In this document: positions 1 to 7,472 of the stretch, piece after piece
How the letters are laid out: each line of letters starts with the position of its first letter
Numbering within the stretch: the first letter of the stretch is position 1
Origin: Betaproteobacteria bacterium
GTDB taxonomy: Bacteria > Pseudomonadota > Gammaproteobacteria > Burkholderiales > Casimicrobiaceae
Direction: 5' to 3'
DNA length: 64,000 bases
NCBI GenBank assembly: GCA_013298695.1
Contig: JAAFIS010000003.1
Coordinates: 248,001 to 312,000 of the forward strand
The notes under the pieces: model-generated
Databases searched by the model: none
Told to the model about the DNA's origin: nothing
What the model saw: only the letters and a program-made list of their open reading frames with translations
Position numbers and translations under genes: made by a program

Positions 1-688
1 AACGTGCGACTGCTGGGAGCCCAAGCTTTGCGTCGTCGTACGGGCCGACCCATTCCCCGGCGTCGATCCGCTTGTCTTTGATCGCCCCGACGATTTCGCC
101 GCCTGGCAAACTCACGGGGTCAGCACCGAGTCGTTTCCAGATTTCAGCGCCGAATCCCGGAATGCGAATCTTCAAACCCTTTACGTCTTCGAGCGAACGA
201 ATTTCTTTGTTGTACCAGCCGCCCATTTGCGCGCCGGTGTTGCCCATCGGAAAATTCACGATGTTGTATTGCGCGAAAAGTTCGCGAAGCAGCTCCATGC
301 CGCCGCCTTGATACACCCATGCGTTGTGTTGGCGCTGGTTCATTCCGAATGGCAGCGTCGTGTCAAACGCAAGCGCTTTGTTCACATTGGGGAAGTAATA
401 ACCTGCGCTGTGCGCCGCTTGCACTGTGCCTTTTTGCACCGCGTCAAAATTGCCGAGCGCAGGGACGATTTCGCCGGGCGCGGCGACCGTGATCTTGAAT
501 TTTCCGTCAGTCACCCGCTCGACAATCTTCGCGAATTCCTCAGCGCCACCAAAAATCGTGTCAAGCGCTTTTGGGAAGCTTGATGCTAAGCGCCAACTCA
601 CGGCTGGCAAATTTTGTGCACTTGCGCTAATTGCCGCAGTTGCTGCGAGAACGCCAGTACTTCCCGCTAAAAAAGAACGCCTTTCCAT
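1..688 (-). CDS. TRAP transporter solute-binding protein, DctP/TakP type (3' end outside window)
   Basis: The reading frame runs leftward from ATG at 688 and leaves the window, so only about 229 N-terminal residues are seen. A strong ribosome site (AGGAGG) lies just before the start. The N-terminus MERRSFLAGS followed by an alanine-rich stretch looks like a twin-arginine (Tat) signal peptide (RRxFL). The mature part has features of DctP-family periplasmic binding proteins of the TakP group: an ASSFPKALDTIFGG-like opening, then MGGWYNKEI, GLKIRIPGFGAEI and DAGEWVGPYDD. By family knowledge it binds an organic acid, often a 2-oxo acid, in the periplasm and delivers it to a sodium-coupled TRAP permease. 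The permease genes would lie to the left, outside the window. The ligand cannot be told from sequence alone. Confidence 0.88.
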   Translation of the reverse strand, partial: MERRSFLAGSTGVLAATAAISASAQNLPAVSWRLASSFPKALDTIFGGAEEFAKIVERVTDGKFKITVAAPGEIVPALGNFDAVQKGTVQAAHSAGYYFPNVNKALAFDTTLPFGMNQRQHNAWVYQGGGMELLRELFAQYNIVNFPMGNTGAQMGGWYNKEIRSLEDVKGLKIRIPGFGAEIWKRLGADPVSLPGGEIVGAIKDKRIDAGEWVGPYDDAKLGLPAVAR

Positions 689-889
689 CTGGACCTCCTA
701 AAAAATTTATGTCGTATTTTTTTCTTCGAATATGCCTGAATTTACAGCAGTTGAAACGCATTGTTTCAATAGTCGAGCGTTCGTACAATCGCTGGCTATG
801 CGCTGTCGTTGAATCCGCCACACTCAAGGTTCAGCCTGCTCAGCGCTAAATTTCTTGTTCGCACAACTTCGTTTCAGAAAGCTCTTCTC

Positions 890-1396
890 ATGTCCACAGT
901 GATGTACACCGCCTCGGTTTCCGCGTTTGATCGTCATCTCGCAATGATGCAGGGCTATCTTGGCAAGGGCGCGGCATATGCGGTCGAGAAAAAGCTTGAC
1001 GACACGGTGCTCACGCAAATGCGAATATTCCCCGACATGTTCCCGCTGACGCGACAAGTCATGATTGCTTGCGATTTCGCAAAAGGGTCTTGCGCACGAC
1101 TCGCGGGAGTCGACATTCCCAAGTTTGAAGATACCGAAAAAACGTTTGCGGAGCTGCAAGCGCGGGTTCAGAAAACGCGCGATTTTTTAGCAAGCCTGAA
1201 GCCCGAGCAGTTTGCCGAAAGCGCGACGAAAAAAATCTCGATCACCATCGGCGGTAATCCCGTTGAGTTTGTTGGCGAAGCCTACTTGTTCGCGTTCGTC
1301 ACACCGAATTTTTACTTCCACTCGACGACCGCGTACAACTTGCTACGCCAAGCGGGTGTTCCGGTAGGTAAAGGCGATTTCGTCAGCCGCAATTAG
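890..1396 (+). CDS. DUF1993 family protein
   Basis: 168 residues, the usual length for DUF1993. The start MSTVMYTASVSAF matches the family opening (M-x-MY-x-ASV). An in-frame ORF extends upstream to 809, but the ATG at 890 fits the family. The body is helical and probably cytoplasmic: KKLDDTVLTQMRIFPDMFPLTRQVMIACDFAKG and a C-terminal segment with PNFYFHSTTAYNLLRQAGVPVGKGDF, both typical. The H/D/N-rich pattern recalls DinB-like four-helix bundles, which suggests possible metal binding; this is inference. Function is unknown. It sits alone between the divergent TRAP gene and a DUF2147 gene, with no clear operon partner. Confidence 0.85.
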   Translation: MSTVMYTASVSAFDRHLAMMQGYLGKGAAYAVEKKLDDTVLTQMRIFPDMFPLTRQVMIACDFAKGSCARLAGVDIPKFEDTEKTFAELQARVQKTRDFLASLKPEQFAESATKKISITIGGNPVEFVGEAYLFAFVTPNFYFHSTTAYNLLRQAGVPVGKGDFVSRN

Positions 1397-1448
1397 TGCG
1401 CGCACGTTACTGAATTCCGCGTTTGATTACAAAAAATTGGAGAACATC

Positions 1449-1886
1449 ATGAAGCCCATGAAACAAATTAGCGCAATCATTGCGACAGCTTTCGCCGCCG
1501 CTGCGTTTGCGCAGTCACCCGTTGGCTTGTGGAAAACAATCGACGACAAAACCGGCAAAGAGCGCGCGCTGGTGCGCATCACTGAGGCGGGTGGCGTGTT
1601 CACCGCAAAAATCGAAAAGTTGCTCGCGGCGGACGCAAAGCCCGATGCCAAGTGTGATCAATGCACAGACTCGCGCAAAGATCAGCCGGTGGTCGGGATG
1701 ACGATCATGCGTAACGTCAAGAAAAACGACGAGGTGTACGACGGTGGCGATATTCTTGACGCCAATAGCGGCAAGGTCTACAGGGTTCGGTTGGCTCTCG
1801 CAGGCGACAACAAAAAACTTGATGTGAAAGGCTACATCGGTACGCCGCTGTTTGGTCGCACGCAAACGTGGCAGCGAGTTGAGTAA
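1449..1886 (+). CDS. exported DUF2147 family protein
   Basis: 145 residues from the ATG at 1449, which has GGAGA five bases upstream. A TTG at 1437 and an ATG at 1458 are alternatives. The N-terminus is a short Sec signal peptide (KQISAIIATAFAAAAFAQ, cleavage likely after AFA). The mature domain is DUF2147: PVGLWKTIDDKTGK near the start, a CDQCTDSRKDQP motif with two cysteines, GMTIMRNVKK, YDGGDILDANSGKVYR, and the C-terminal VKGYIGTPLFGRTQTWQRV. The fold is a lipocalin-like beta barrel by family knowledge, acting in the periplasm. The ligand is unknown. A paired-palindrome element begins 17 bases after the stop codon. Confidence 0.9.
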   Translation: MKPMKQISAIIATAFAAAAFAQSPVGLWKTIDDKTGKERALVRITEAGGVFTAKIEKLLAADAKPDAKCDQCTDSRKDQPVVGMTIMRNVKKNDEVYDGGDILDANSGKVYRVRLALAGDNKKLDVKGYIGTPLFGRTQTWQRVE

Positions 1887-1902
1887 CAGCTTCCGAACCG
1901 TT

Positions 1903-1989
1903 TCGCCCTATCTATTGGGCGAACGAGCGACATTACATAGTTGGCAATTATGCAATAAATTTGCCAGATCGCCCGCTATAAACGGGGAT
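1903..1989. repeat. paired-palindrome element, copy 1
   Basis: Left palindrome 1903-1922 has arms TCGCCC and GGGCGA around an A/T-rich loop. Right palindrome 1968-1989 has arms ATCGCCCG and CGGGGAT. Centres are 66 bp apart and the 45 bp between them is unrelated to the other copies. The element ends five bases before the GTG start of the next gene, so its right arm (CGGGGAT) may also act as that gene's ribosome site. Confidence 0.8.
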
Positions 1990-1994
1990 GTATC

Positions 1995-2549
1995 GTGTTT
2001 GCCAAATGGCTGCAATACTTGAAAAGGCATCGGCGATCCTTGCCCGATGCGGGCGCGTCACTGGCGTCGGATCCATCGCCGATTGGTGCCGTTGTTTGTG
2101 TTCAGGAAATTCACAATCCGTCCATTGCAGCGGAACTGTTTCGTCGTAAATTCGCACAAGACATCCCAGATTTTCCCAAGCATTTCGTCGCGATGATCGG
2201 CGAGCAGTGTGCGGGTTATGTGCACTACACGGCGTGGCAGGGGGATTATTTGTGCGGGGGTTTGTGCATCGACGATCGTGTGTATCGATCGCTGGACGCC
2301 ACGCAACGCGCTTGGATTCGTGAACGTGGCGGCATCGCCGAAATCATGATGCGCGCAGCCCACGCGCAGCTCTCGGAAGCTCCGGCGATCTGGGGCTACA
2401 TTGGCGACAAGCAAGCGGAGGCAGTGGATCGCCGCGTTGGCTTCGTCCCAGTCATTGAGCCCTATCTATTCGCGATTTGGCAGCATGATTTGAGCGACGA
2501 ACAAAAGCGCGCACGTGCGGAGCAAGCGTTGAAGCTGGGGCCGTTTTAG
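1995..2549 (+). CDS. hypothetical protein, GNAT-like
   Basis: 184 residues from a GTG at 1995. I do not recognise a named family. The middle reads like an acyl-CoA N-acyltransferase fold: an AMIGEQCAGYVHYTAW strand-turn-strand (residues about 65-80), an acidic helix, and a C-terminal WGYIGDKQAEAVDRRVGFVPV segment. The last resembles the GNAT 'N-x-x-S/A-x-x-x-Y-x-x-x-G-F' end. The acetyl-CoA loop (Q/R-x-x-G-x-G/A) is not obvious; RERGGIAEIMMRAA (about 115-128) is the best candidate. The gene directly abuts a paired-palindrome element, whose right arm may supply the Shine-Dalgarno sequence. The downstream polysaccharide deacetylase is convergent, with a 14-base gap. The gene is real by codon structure; function is uncertain. 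Confidence 0.6.
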   Translation: MFAKWLQYLKRHRRSLPDAGASLASDPSPIGAVVCVQEIHNPSIAAELFRRKFAQDIPDFPKHFVAMIGEQCAGYVHYTAWQGDYLCGGLCIDDRVYRSLDATQRAWIRERGGIAEIMMRAAHAQLSEAPAIWGYIGDKQAEAVDRRVGFVPVIEPYLFAIWQHDLSDEQKRARAEQALKLGPF

Positions 2550-2563
2550 GTGCGCTCAAGCAC

Positions 2564-3397
2564 TCATGCGGTGAGCGAACCGCGAAGAATTTTGAGTAAT
2601 CCGTCTTTGCTTCGCCAATCGGGGCCAAAAACAAACCGCGACAGAAGCCAGCGATCTGAGTCAAGCGTGACGTAGCCGCTGGGGCCGCCGAACGCGGCGA
2701 TTGTTCCGTGTGCTTCGGCGTGTTGCGGCATGTACTCGAAGCGCATGTAGTCAGAGGCCTGCGTCCACGGATAGGCGAAAAGATGTGGCCGTCGCCCGCT
2801 CCTTGACTCAATGAAATTCGCCGCCGCTCGTACGTGTGTGTCGCATTCGACAAAGGTGTTAATCGCGAAAAAATCTCCGGTTTGTTGCGCTCGCTGAATC
2901 ACTGGCGACACCGCCGGATGGTTGTGATCCCAGCCGTGACTTTCAATCGTAATTAGGCCACTTGCGTTAGCGTCGTGCCACCAATCATCATTGAGCGCGC
3001 GCTGCGCTTGCATCGCGCCGTGTGCAATTTGCGCGCGTGCAGACGGCGCAGCGATCACAAAACTAGTGAGTTGAGCGAAGCGCCCGCTCGCGGTGAATTC
3101 GCGAAGTGACGTTGAGAAACTCTTCTGTGCGCCGTGCTCGGGATGGGGCAGGTCGCGCCAGTCGAAGTCGGTGCCATCGTCGCAGCTCAACGCAACCACC
3201 GGTTTCCCATGAACGCCAAAACCCTCGCGTTCGCCGCGCACCCAGCGCGCGACCTCAACGAGCGGCACGATTTCAAATCCGGCTTCGGAAATCGTGACTA
3301 AGTCGTCAGCAAAGGCAACCAGATCGTTCGTTTCATAGGTGTTGCCAAACACGTTGTAGCCGTGCCAAGTGAGCACTGGAATTCGATCTTGCCGCAT
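2564..3397 (-). CDS. polysaccharide deacetylase family protein (NodB-like)
   Basis: 277 residues. NodB-homology signatures are visible. The metal/catalytic acidic pair is in LSCDDGTDFD (Asp73-Asp74). The histidine motif is SHGWDHNHP (His154, His158, with a further His160). The later FAYPW motif lies in the expected place. The protein begins with PVLTWHGYN, a common opening for carbohydrate-esterase 4 proteins of this type. No signal peptide is evident, so it may act in the cytoplasm or its export signal is atypical. Family role: removal of acetyl or formyl groups from a sugar polymer using a divalent metal. It is divergent from the MBOAT/SGNH acyltransferase pair, with starts only 26 bp apart, which hints at a shared role in acylating or deacylating a glycan; that link is inference. 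Confidence 0.8.
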   Translation of the reverse strand: MRQDRIPVLTWHGYNVFGNTYETNDLVAFADDLVTISEAGFEIVPLVEVARWVRGEREGFGVHGKPVVALSCDDGTDFDWRDLPHPEHGAQKSFSTSLREFTASGRFAQLTSFVIAAPSARAQIAHGAMQAQRALNDDWWHDANASGLITIESHGWDHNHPAVSPVIQRAQQTGDFFAINTFVECDTHVRAAANFIESRSGRRPHLFAYPWTQASDYMRFEYMPQHAEAHGTIAAFGGPSGYVTLDSDRWLLSRFVFGPDWRSKDGLLKILRGSLTA

Positions 3398-3423
3398 GCA
3401 AACGATATTAGCATTGCGTCGGT

Positions 3424-4854
3424 ATGACTTTTGACTCGCTCACCTTCGCGCTGTTTTTCGCGATTGTTTTTCCTATCTACCTGCTGACACGCAGCTGGAG
3501 CTCGCGCAAGAATTGGCTCGTGTTCGCAAGCTGCGTGTTCTATGGATCGTGGAATCCGTTTTTTTTATTGCTGCTCGGATTCACGACAGTATTTGATTGG
3601 TGGGCTGCGCTGCACATTCATCGCGCAAACGACGAAAGGATTCGCAAGCGCTGGATGATCGCTTCGGTCGTCGCGAGTCTCTCGATTCTCATTTATTTCA
3701 AATACGCACAGTTTTTCGCAAACACTGCGATCACCGCCTTCGCGCTCATCGGGGTCACCTACAAACCGATTGATCTCGGCATCATATTGCCACTCGGTAT
3801 TTCTTTCTATATTTTTGAATCGATCTCTTACATCGTCGATGTTTACAAGCGACGCGTTGAACCGACAAAAAATTTGCGTGACTACAGCTTGTTCATGACG
3901 TTTTTCCCGCATTTAGTAGCAGGCCCGATCATGCGCTATCGTGATTTTTGCGAACAAATTGCCACGCCGCGCGTGGTCACCAGTCGCGGTATGGCGCTGG
4001 GCGCTTATCTCGTAGTCGCGGGATTGTTTCTCAAAATAGTCTGCGCCGATCACATGTTTGCGCCCGTGGTAAATCAGGTGTTCGCACCGGACTATGCAGC
4101 GGGCACGACAGCATCGTGGCTCGGCGCTTTCGCGTTTTCGTTTCAGCTGTTTTGTGACTTCGCGGGCTACTCGCTCGCAGCGGTTGGCGTTGCAATGATG
4201 CTTGGCTTTGCGTTACCGACGAATTTCGAGGCGCCATTTGCAGCGGTCGGCATCGCAGATCTCTGGAGACGTTGGCACATTTCGCTTTCCTCATGGATGC
4301 GTGATTACATCTACGTCCCGCTCAAAGGCACCCACCACAAAAACTCAGTCTACGCTTTGCTCGCCGCGTTTTTCACGTTTCTTATTTCAGGGTTGTGGCA
4401 CGGTGCGGAGTGGCATTTTGTGGTGTGGGGCGGACTGCACGGCGCGATGCTCGTGACCGAGCGGCTCATCGTCGCGTCGCCCATTGCGGCGATGGGCATT
4501 TGGCGTGCTCGCCCCATGCGTGCGGCGTTAGCGCTACTCACCTTCGTTTTGTTTTCGATCGCAGTTGTATTTTTCCGCGCGCCTGACTTCGCACTTGCGT
4601 GGTCTCGAATTGCCTCGATGTTCGGCGATGCGCCATCAAACGCAGCATTGTTTTCGTGGCATGGCGAAGCCAAGATTGCGCTCACCGGAATCCTCATTGG
4701 GTTATTGATTCACGCCGCATTGCGCCACCGATCAGGCTGGCAGTGGTTACCCAACACGCCGTGGATCGCTCGCACGCTGCTTCTTGCGTTTATGCTGCTC
4801 GCGATCATTCTCTCGCCCGGTAAAACGGCGGCTTTCATTTACTTTCAATTCTAG
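3424..4854 (+). CDS. MBOAT family O-acyltransferase (AlgI-like)
   Basis: 476 residues, a polytopic inner-membrane protein with many hydrophobic segments. The signatures of bacterial MBOAT acyltransferases (AlgI/DltB/PatA group) are clear: GISFYIFESISYIVDVYKR, FFPHLVAGPIMRY, a CDFAGYSLAAVGVA segment, DLWRRWHISLSSWMRDYIYVPLKG, and the active-site region ISGLWHGAEWHFVVWGGLHG with the catalytic histidine. By family knowledge it passes an acyl group (often acetyl) across the membrane to a periplasmic partner that loads it onto a polysaccharide. The partner is the next gene, three bases downstream. The gene is divergent from a polysaccharide deacetylase. The acceptor glycan is not identified; no alginate or cellulose genes are nearby. 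Confidence 0.92.
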   Translation: MTFDSLTFALFFAIVFPIYLLTRSWSSRKNWLVFASCVFYGSWNPFFLLLLGFTTVFDWWAALHIHRANDERIRKRWMIASVVASLSILIYFKYAQFFANTAITAFALIGVTYKPIDLGIILPLGISFYIFESISYIVDVYKRRVEPTKNLRDYSLFMTFFPHLVAGPIMRYRDFCEQIATPRVVTSRGMALGAYLVVAGLFLKIVCADHMFAPVVNQVFAPDYAAGTTASWLGAFAFSFQLFCDFAGYSLAAVGVAMMLGFALPTNFEAPFAAVGIADLWRRWHISLSSWMRDYIYVPLKGTHHKNSVYALLAAFFTFLISGLWHGAEWHFVVWGGLHGAMLVTERLIVASPIAAMGIWRARPMRAALALLTFVLFSIAVVFFRAPDFALAWSRIASMFGDAPSNAALFSWHGEAKIALTGILIGLLIHAALRHRSGWQWLPNTPWIARTLLLAFMLLAIILSPGKTAAFIYFQF

Positions 4855-4857
4855 AAA

Positions 4858-5886
4858 ATGGCGGCTAATCAAACCCCATCCGCTGCAAATTTTTGGTTCA
4901 GTGTGTTTGTCGCTGCCGTGATCGCTGCGACGGGCTGGTTTGCGTTTGAGCATTACTGGCGTGCTAAAGGCTACGTGCCTTCGGTGATGGACAGTAAAGA
5001 GCTGTGGTCGCAGCAGCGGGCGGCGGTTTCACGCGGTGGCGAGATTATCCCGGTCGCGCTGCTCGGGGCGTCGCGCATTCAATTTGGCATCTCACCCGCC
5101 GCCTTCAACGGTGAAGCGAGACGGTTGCGCGCGAACGCTAGTGCGTACATGCTCGCAATCAATGGTCATTATCCGATGGCCACCCTGCGCGATCTTGCGG
5201 CTGACGCCTCGTTTCGCGGCGTTGCAATCGTTGGCGTTGATTCGCGTGGCTTGCAGAAAATTCATCGCGAAATGCAGGCACCGTGGCCGCAATATTTCAG
5301 CCACGACTGGACGCCTGCGCGCAATTTGCATCGCACGTTGTTAACCGAACTCCAGCGCGTATCGATTGCAGCACGGCCTGATTTTTCGTGGTCGAATTTA
5401 CTCAATCGTCGGCTCAACAGTTGGGGACTTCCGCAACAGGAGTATGTGACATTCTTCGATGATCGATCAGGTGTAACGGACTACGCCCGAGTTAACGTGG
5501 AGGCGATTCGTGAGGCGCGAGTGCGCGATTTGAAAGATTATTACGCGACTACGTCAGCGATTTCGGCCTACCAGTGGCTTCGCGACAATGACGATGTGAT
5601 TGAGTGGGTGAAGGCCATCAACGCGCGCGGCGGACGGGTTGTCTTCTATCGCGAACCGATCTCCGGCGAACATCTCGCGCTTGACGAAGCGCGCTTTCCG
5701 CGCGCTCAGTTTTGGGATGCGCTTGCTGCAAAAATGCCGGCAACCTTCATCGACTTTCGTGACTATCCGGCGCTCAACTTCCCCACACCCGATACGTCAC
5801 ACATTGACGCGAAAGATGTGGATCAGCACACGCGAGCGCTGGTGCAGTTGCTGATAAACATGGGTGTGATCGCAACAAAAACGTAG
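4858..5886 (+). CDS. SGNH-hydrolase-like periplasmic partner of the MBOAT acyltransferase
   Basis: 342 residues. One N-terminal membrane anchor (about residues 11-30) leaves the rest in the periplasm. A GASR motif (block I serine, LLGASRIQFG) near residue 70 and a C-terminal PDTSHIDAKD motif (block V Asp and His) give the serine/aspartate/histidine set expected of SGNH/GDSL acyltransferases such as AlgJ/AlgX- or DltD-type partners. The start ATG lies three bases after the MBOAT stop with no good ribosome site, so translational coupling is likely. The pair forms a two-gene acylation unit: MBOAT supplies the acyl group and this protein transfers it. Overall similarity to a named family is weak to my eye, so the assignment rests on motifs plus context. 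It is convergent with mnmE, 24 bp away. Confidence 0.72.
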   Translation: MAANQTPSAANFWFSVFVAAVIAATGWFAFEHYWRAKGYVPSVMDSKELWSQQRAAVSRGGEIIPVALLGASRIQFGISPAAFNGEARRLRANASAYMLAINGHYPMATLRDLAADASFRGVAIVGVDSRGLQKIHREMQAPWPQYFSHDWTPARNLHRTLLTELQRVSIAARPDFSWSNLLNRRLNSWGLPQQEYVTFFDDRSGVTDYARVNVEAIREARVRDLKDYYATTSAISAYQWLRDNDDVIEWVKAINARGGRVVFYREPISGEHLALDEARFPRAQFWDALAAKMPATFIDFRDYPALNFPTPDTSHIDAKDVDQHTRALVQLLINMGVIATKT

Positions 5887-5910
5887 TGAGCGGCTTGCCC
5901 CGTTTTCGCG

Positions 5911-7281
5911 TCACTTGCCAATACAAAATCGCGAAAAAATCTCACCCAACAAATCATCAGCCGTAAATTCGCCCGTAATTTCGCCGAGCGATTCATGGGC
6001 AAGACGCAGCTCTTCCGCGAACAGTTCGAGCGCGATGTGATCAAGGTGTTGCTTTGCGGCGTCGATATGTGTGAGCGTTTTTTTCAACGCGGTCACATGA
6101 CGTTCGCGCGCGGAGAAGGTCCCGCCTTCGCGATGTTCGTAGCCGACGGCTTGAGCGATGGCATTGCGAAGCGTCTCGATTCCTGCACCGGTTTTTGCGG
6201 AGATCGGCAAGTTACGAGTAACGAGCGACGAGTGAGGCATATCGATGTCGCTCGTCTCTGTTTCGCGTCTGTTGCTTAACGTATCAATTTTGTTGCGAAC
6301 AATGATCGCGCGAAGTGAGTTTGGCAACTCTTCGGCGAGTTTCGCTATATCCGCAGCAACGCTAGCCGATTTCGCGTCGACCAATAACAGCGCAAGATCC
6401 GCATCGGCAATCGCCGCACGCGTTCGCTCGATGCCAATTTTTTCCACGGGATCATCGGTATCGCGCAAACCTGCGGTGTCGATGAATTCGACAGGCAAGC
6501 CATTTACGCTGACGCGCGCGCGCACGGTGTCGCGTGTTGTGCCTGCAATCGGCGTGACGATCGCAACGTCTTCACCCGCGAGTGCGTTGAGCAAACTCGA
6601 TTTGCCAACGTTCGGGGCGCCTGCGAGCACGACACGGATGCCGTCGTGCAGGAGCTGGCCTTGCGCGGCTTGTGCGATCACGCTCTCGAGCGCGGCGCGT
6701 GTGGAGGCGAGTTGTTCACGCGCTTTTTCTTGCTCGATAAATTCAACGTCTTCCTCAGGGAAATCGAGCGTGGCCTCAACAAACATGCGCAAACGGATCA
6801 AACGGTCCTGCAAGGTTTGAATGTGTTTGGAGAATTCGCCCGACAAGGATCGCACAGCAGCGCGGGCGGCGCTCTCTGTCGCCGCGTCGATGATGTCGGC
6901 GACAGCTTCGGCTTGGGTGAGATCGAGTTTGCCGTTGAGATACGCGCGCTTGGTGAATTCGCCGGGTTCGGCGTGTCGCGCGCCAAGTTCGATGGCGCGT
7001 CGCACGAGCGCTTGCAAGACGATGGGCGAGCCGTGCGCATGCAATTCCAAAACGTCTTCACCGGTAAACGACGCGGGCGCTTTGAAAAAGAGCGCGATAC
7101 CGTCGTCGATGATGTCGTTATTTGCACCGCGAAATTGCGTGTGTGTTGCGATTCGTGCGATAAGCGCTTTGCCGCAAATCGAAGTGGCTAACGATTCCAG
7201 CGACGATCCAGAAACACGCACGATCCCCACGCCACCGCGACCGGGCGGCGTTGCAATAGCGACGATAGTTTCAGCAGACAT
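5911..7281 (-). CDS. mnmE: tRNA uridine-5-carboxymethylaminomethyl(34) synthesis GTPase MnmE
   Basis: 456 residues, full length. The N-terminal tetrahydrofolate-binding domain opens with ETIVAIATPPGRGGVGIVRVSG. The G domain has the P-loop GAPNVGKSSL, the G2 region AGTTRDT, DTAGLRD and NKID. The C-terminus is FCIGK, the CxGK motif required for catalysis. With MnmG it installs the cmnm5 group on the wobble uridine of several tRNAs. It is the last gene of the conserved block rpmH-rnpA-yidD-yidC-mnmE, transcribed leftward. A paired-palindrome element and about 190 bp separate it from yidC, so it may have its own promoter or read through the element. Confidence 0.98.
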   Translation of the reverse strand: MSAETIVAIATPPGRGGVGIVRVSGSSLESLATSICGKALIARIATHTQFRGANNDIIDDGIALFFKAPASFTGEDVLELHAHGSPIVLQALVRRAIELGARHAEPGEFTKRAYLNGKLDLTQAEAVADIIDAATESAARAAVRSLSGEFSKHIQTLQDRLIRLRMFVEATLDFPEEDVEFIEQEKAREQLASTRAALESVIAQAAQGQLLHDGIRVVLAGAPNVGKSSLLNALAGEDVAIVTPIAGTTRDTVRARVSVNGLPVEFIDTAGLRDTDDPVEKIGIERTRAAIADADLALLLVDAKSASVAADIAKLAEELPNSLRAIIVRNKIDTLSNRRETETSDIDMPHSSLVTRNLPISAKTGAGIETLRNAIAQAVGYEHREGGTFSARERHVTALKKTLTHIDAAKQHLDHIALELFAEELRLAHESLGEITGEFTADDLLGEIFSRFCIGK

Positions 7282-7369
7282 GATTGCGAGTGATTAAACC
7301 TGAGTTCGACTGACAGAGGACGAAAGTCTGCGTGATGGCCCCATCATTTAAATCAGCGTAAAACAAAAA

Positions 7370-7456
7370 CGCCCAATCTAATTGGGCATAAGTGGCGTTT
7401 TATCGCACTATCAGTAGTTTATTTTTTACCATTCATCGCCCGAATAAATTGAGCGA
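7370..7456. repeat. paired-palindrome element, copy 2
   Basis: Left palindrome 7370-7389 (CGCCCAAT / ATTGGGC). Right palindrome 7434-7456 (ATCGCCC / GAGCGAT). Centres are about 66 bp apart. The left palindrome is also enclosed by a longer stem (AAAACGCC at 7366-7373 with GGCGTTTT at 7394-7401), which gives a terminator-like shape between yidC and mnmE. Confidence 0.8.
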
Positions 7457-7472
7457 TTTGCGCAAAAGCTGA

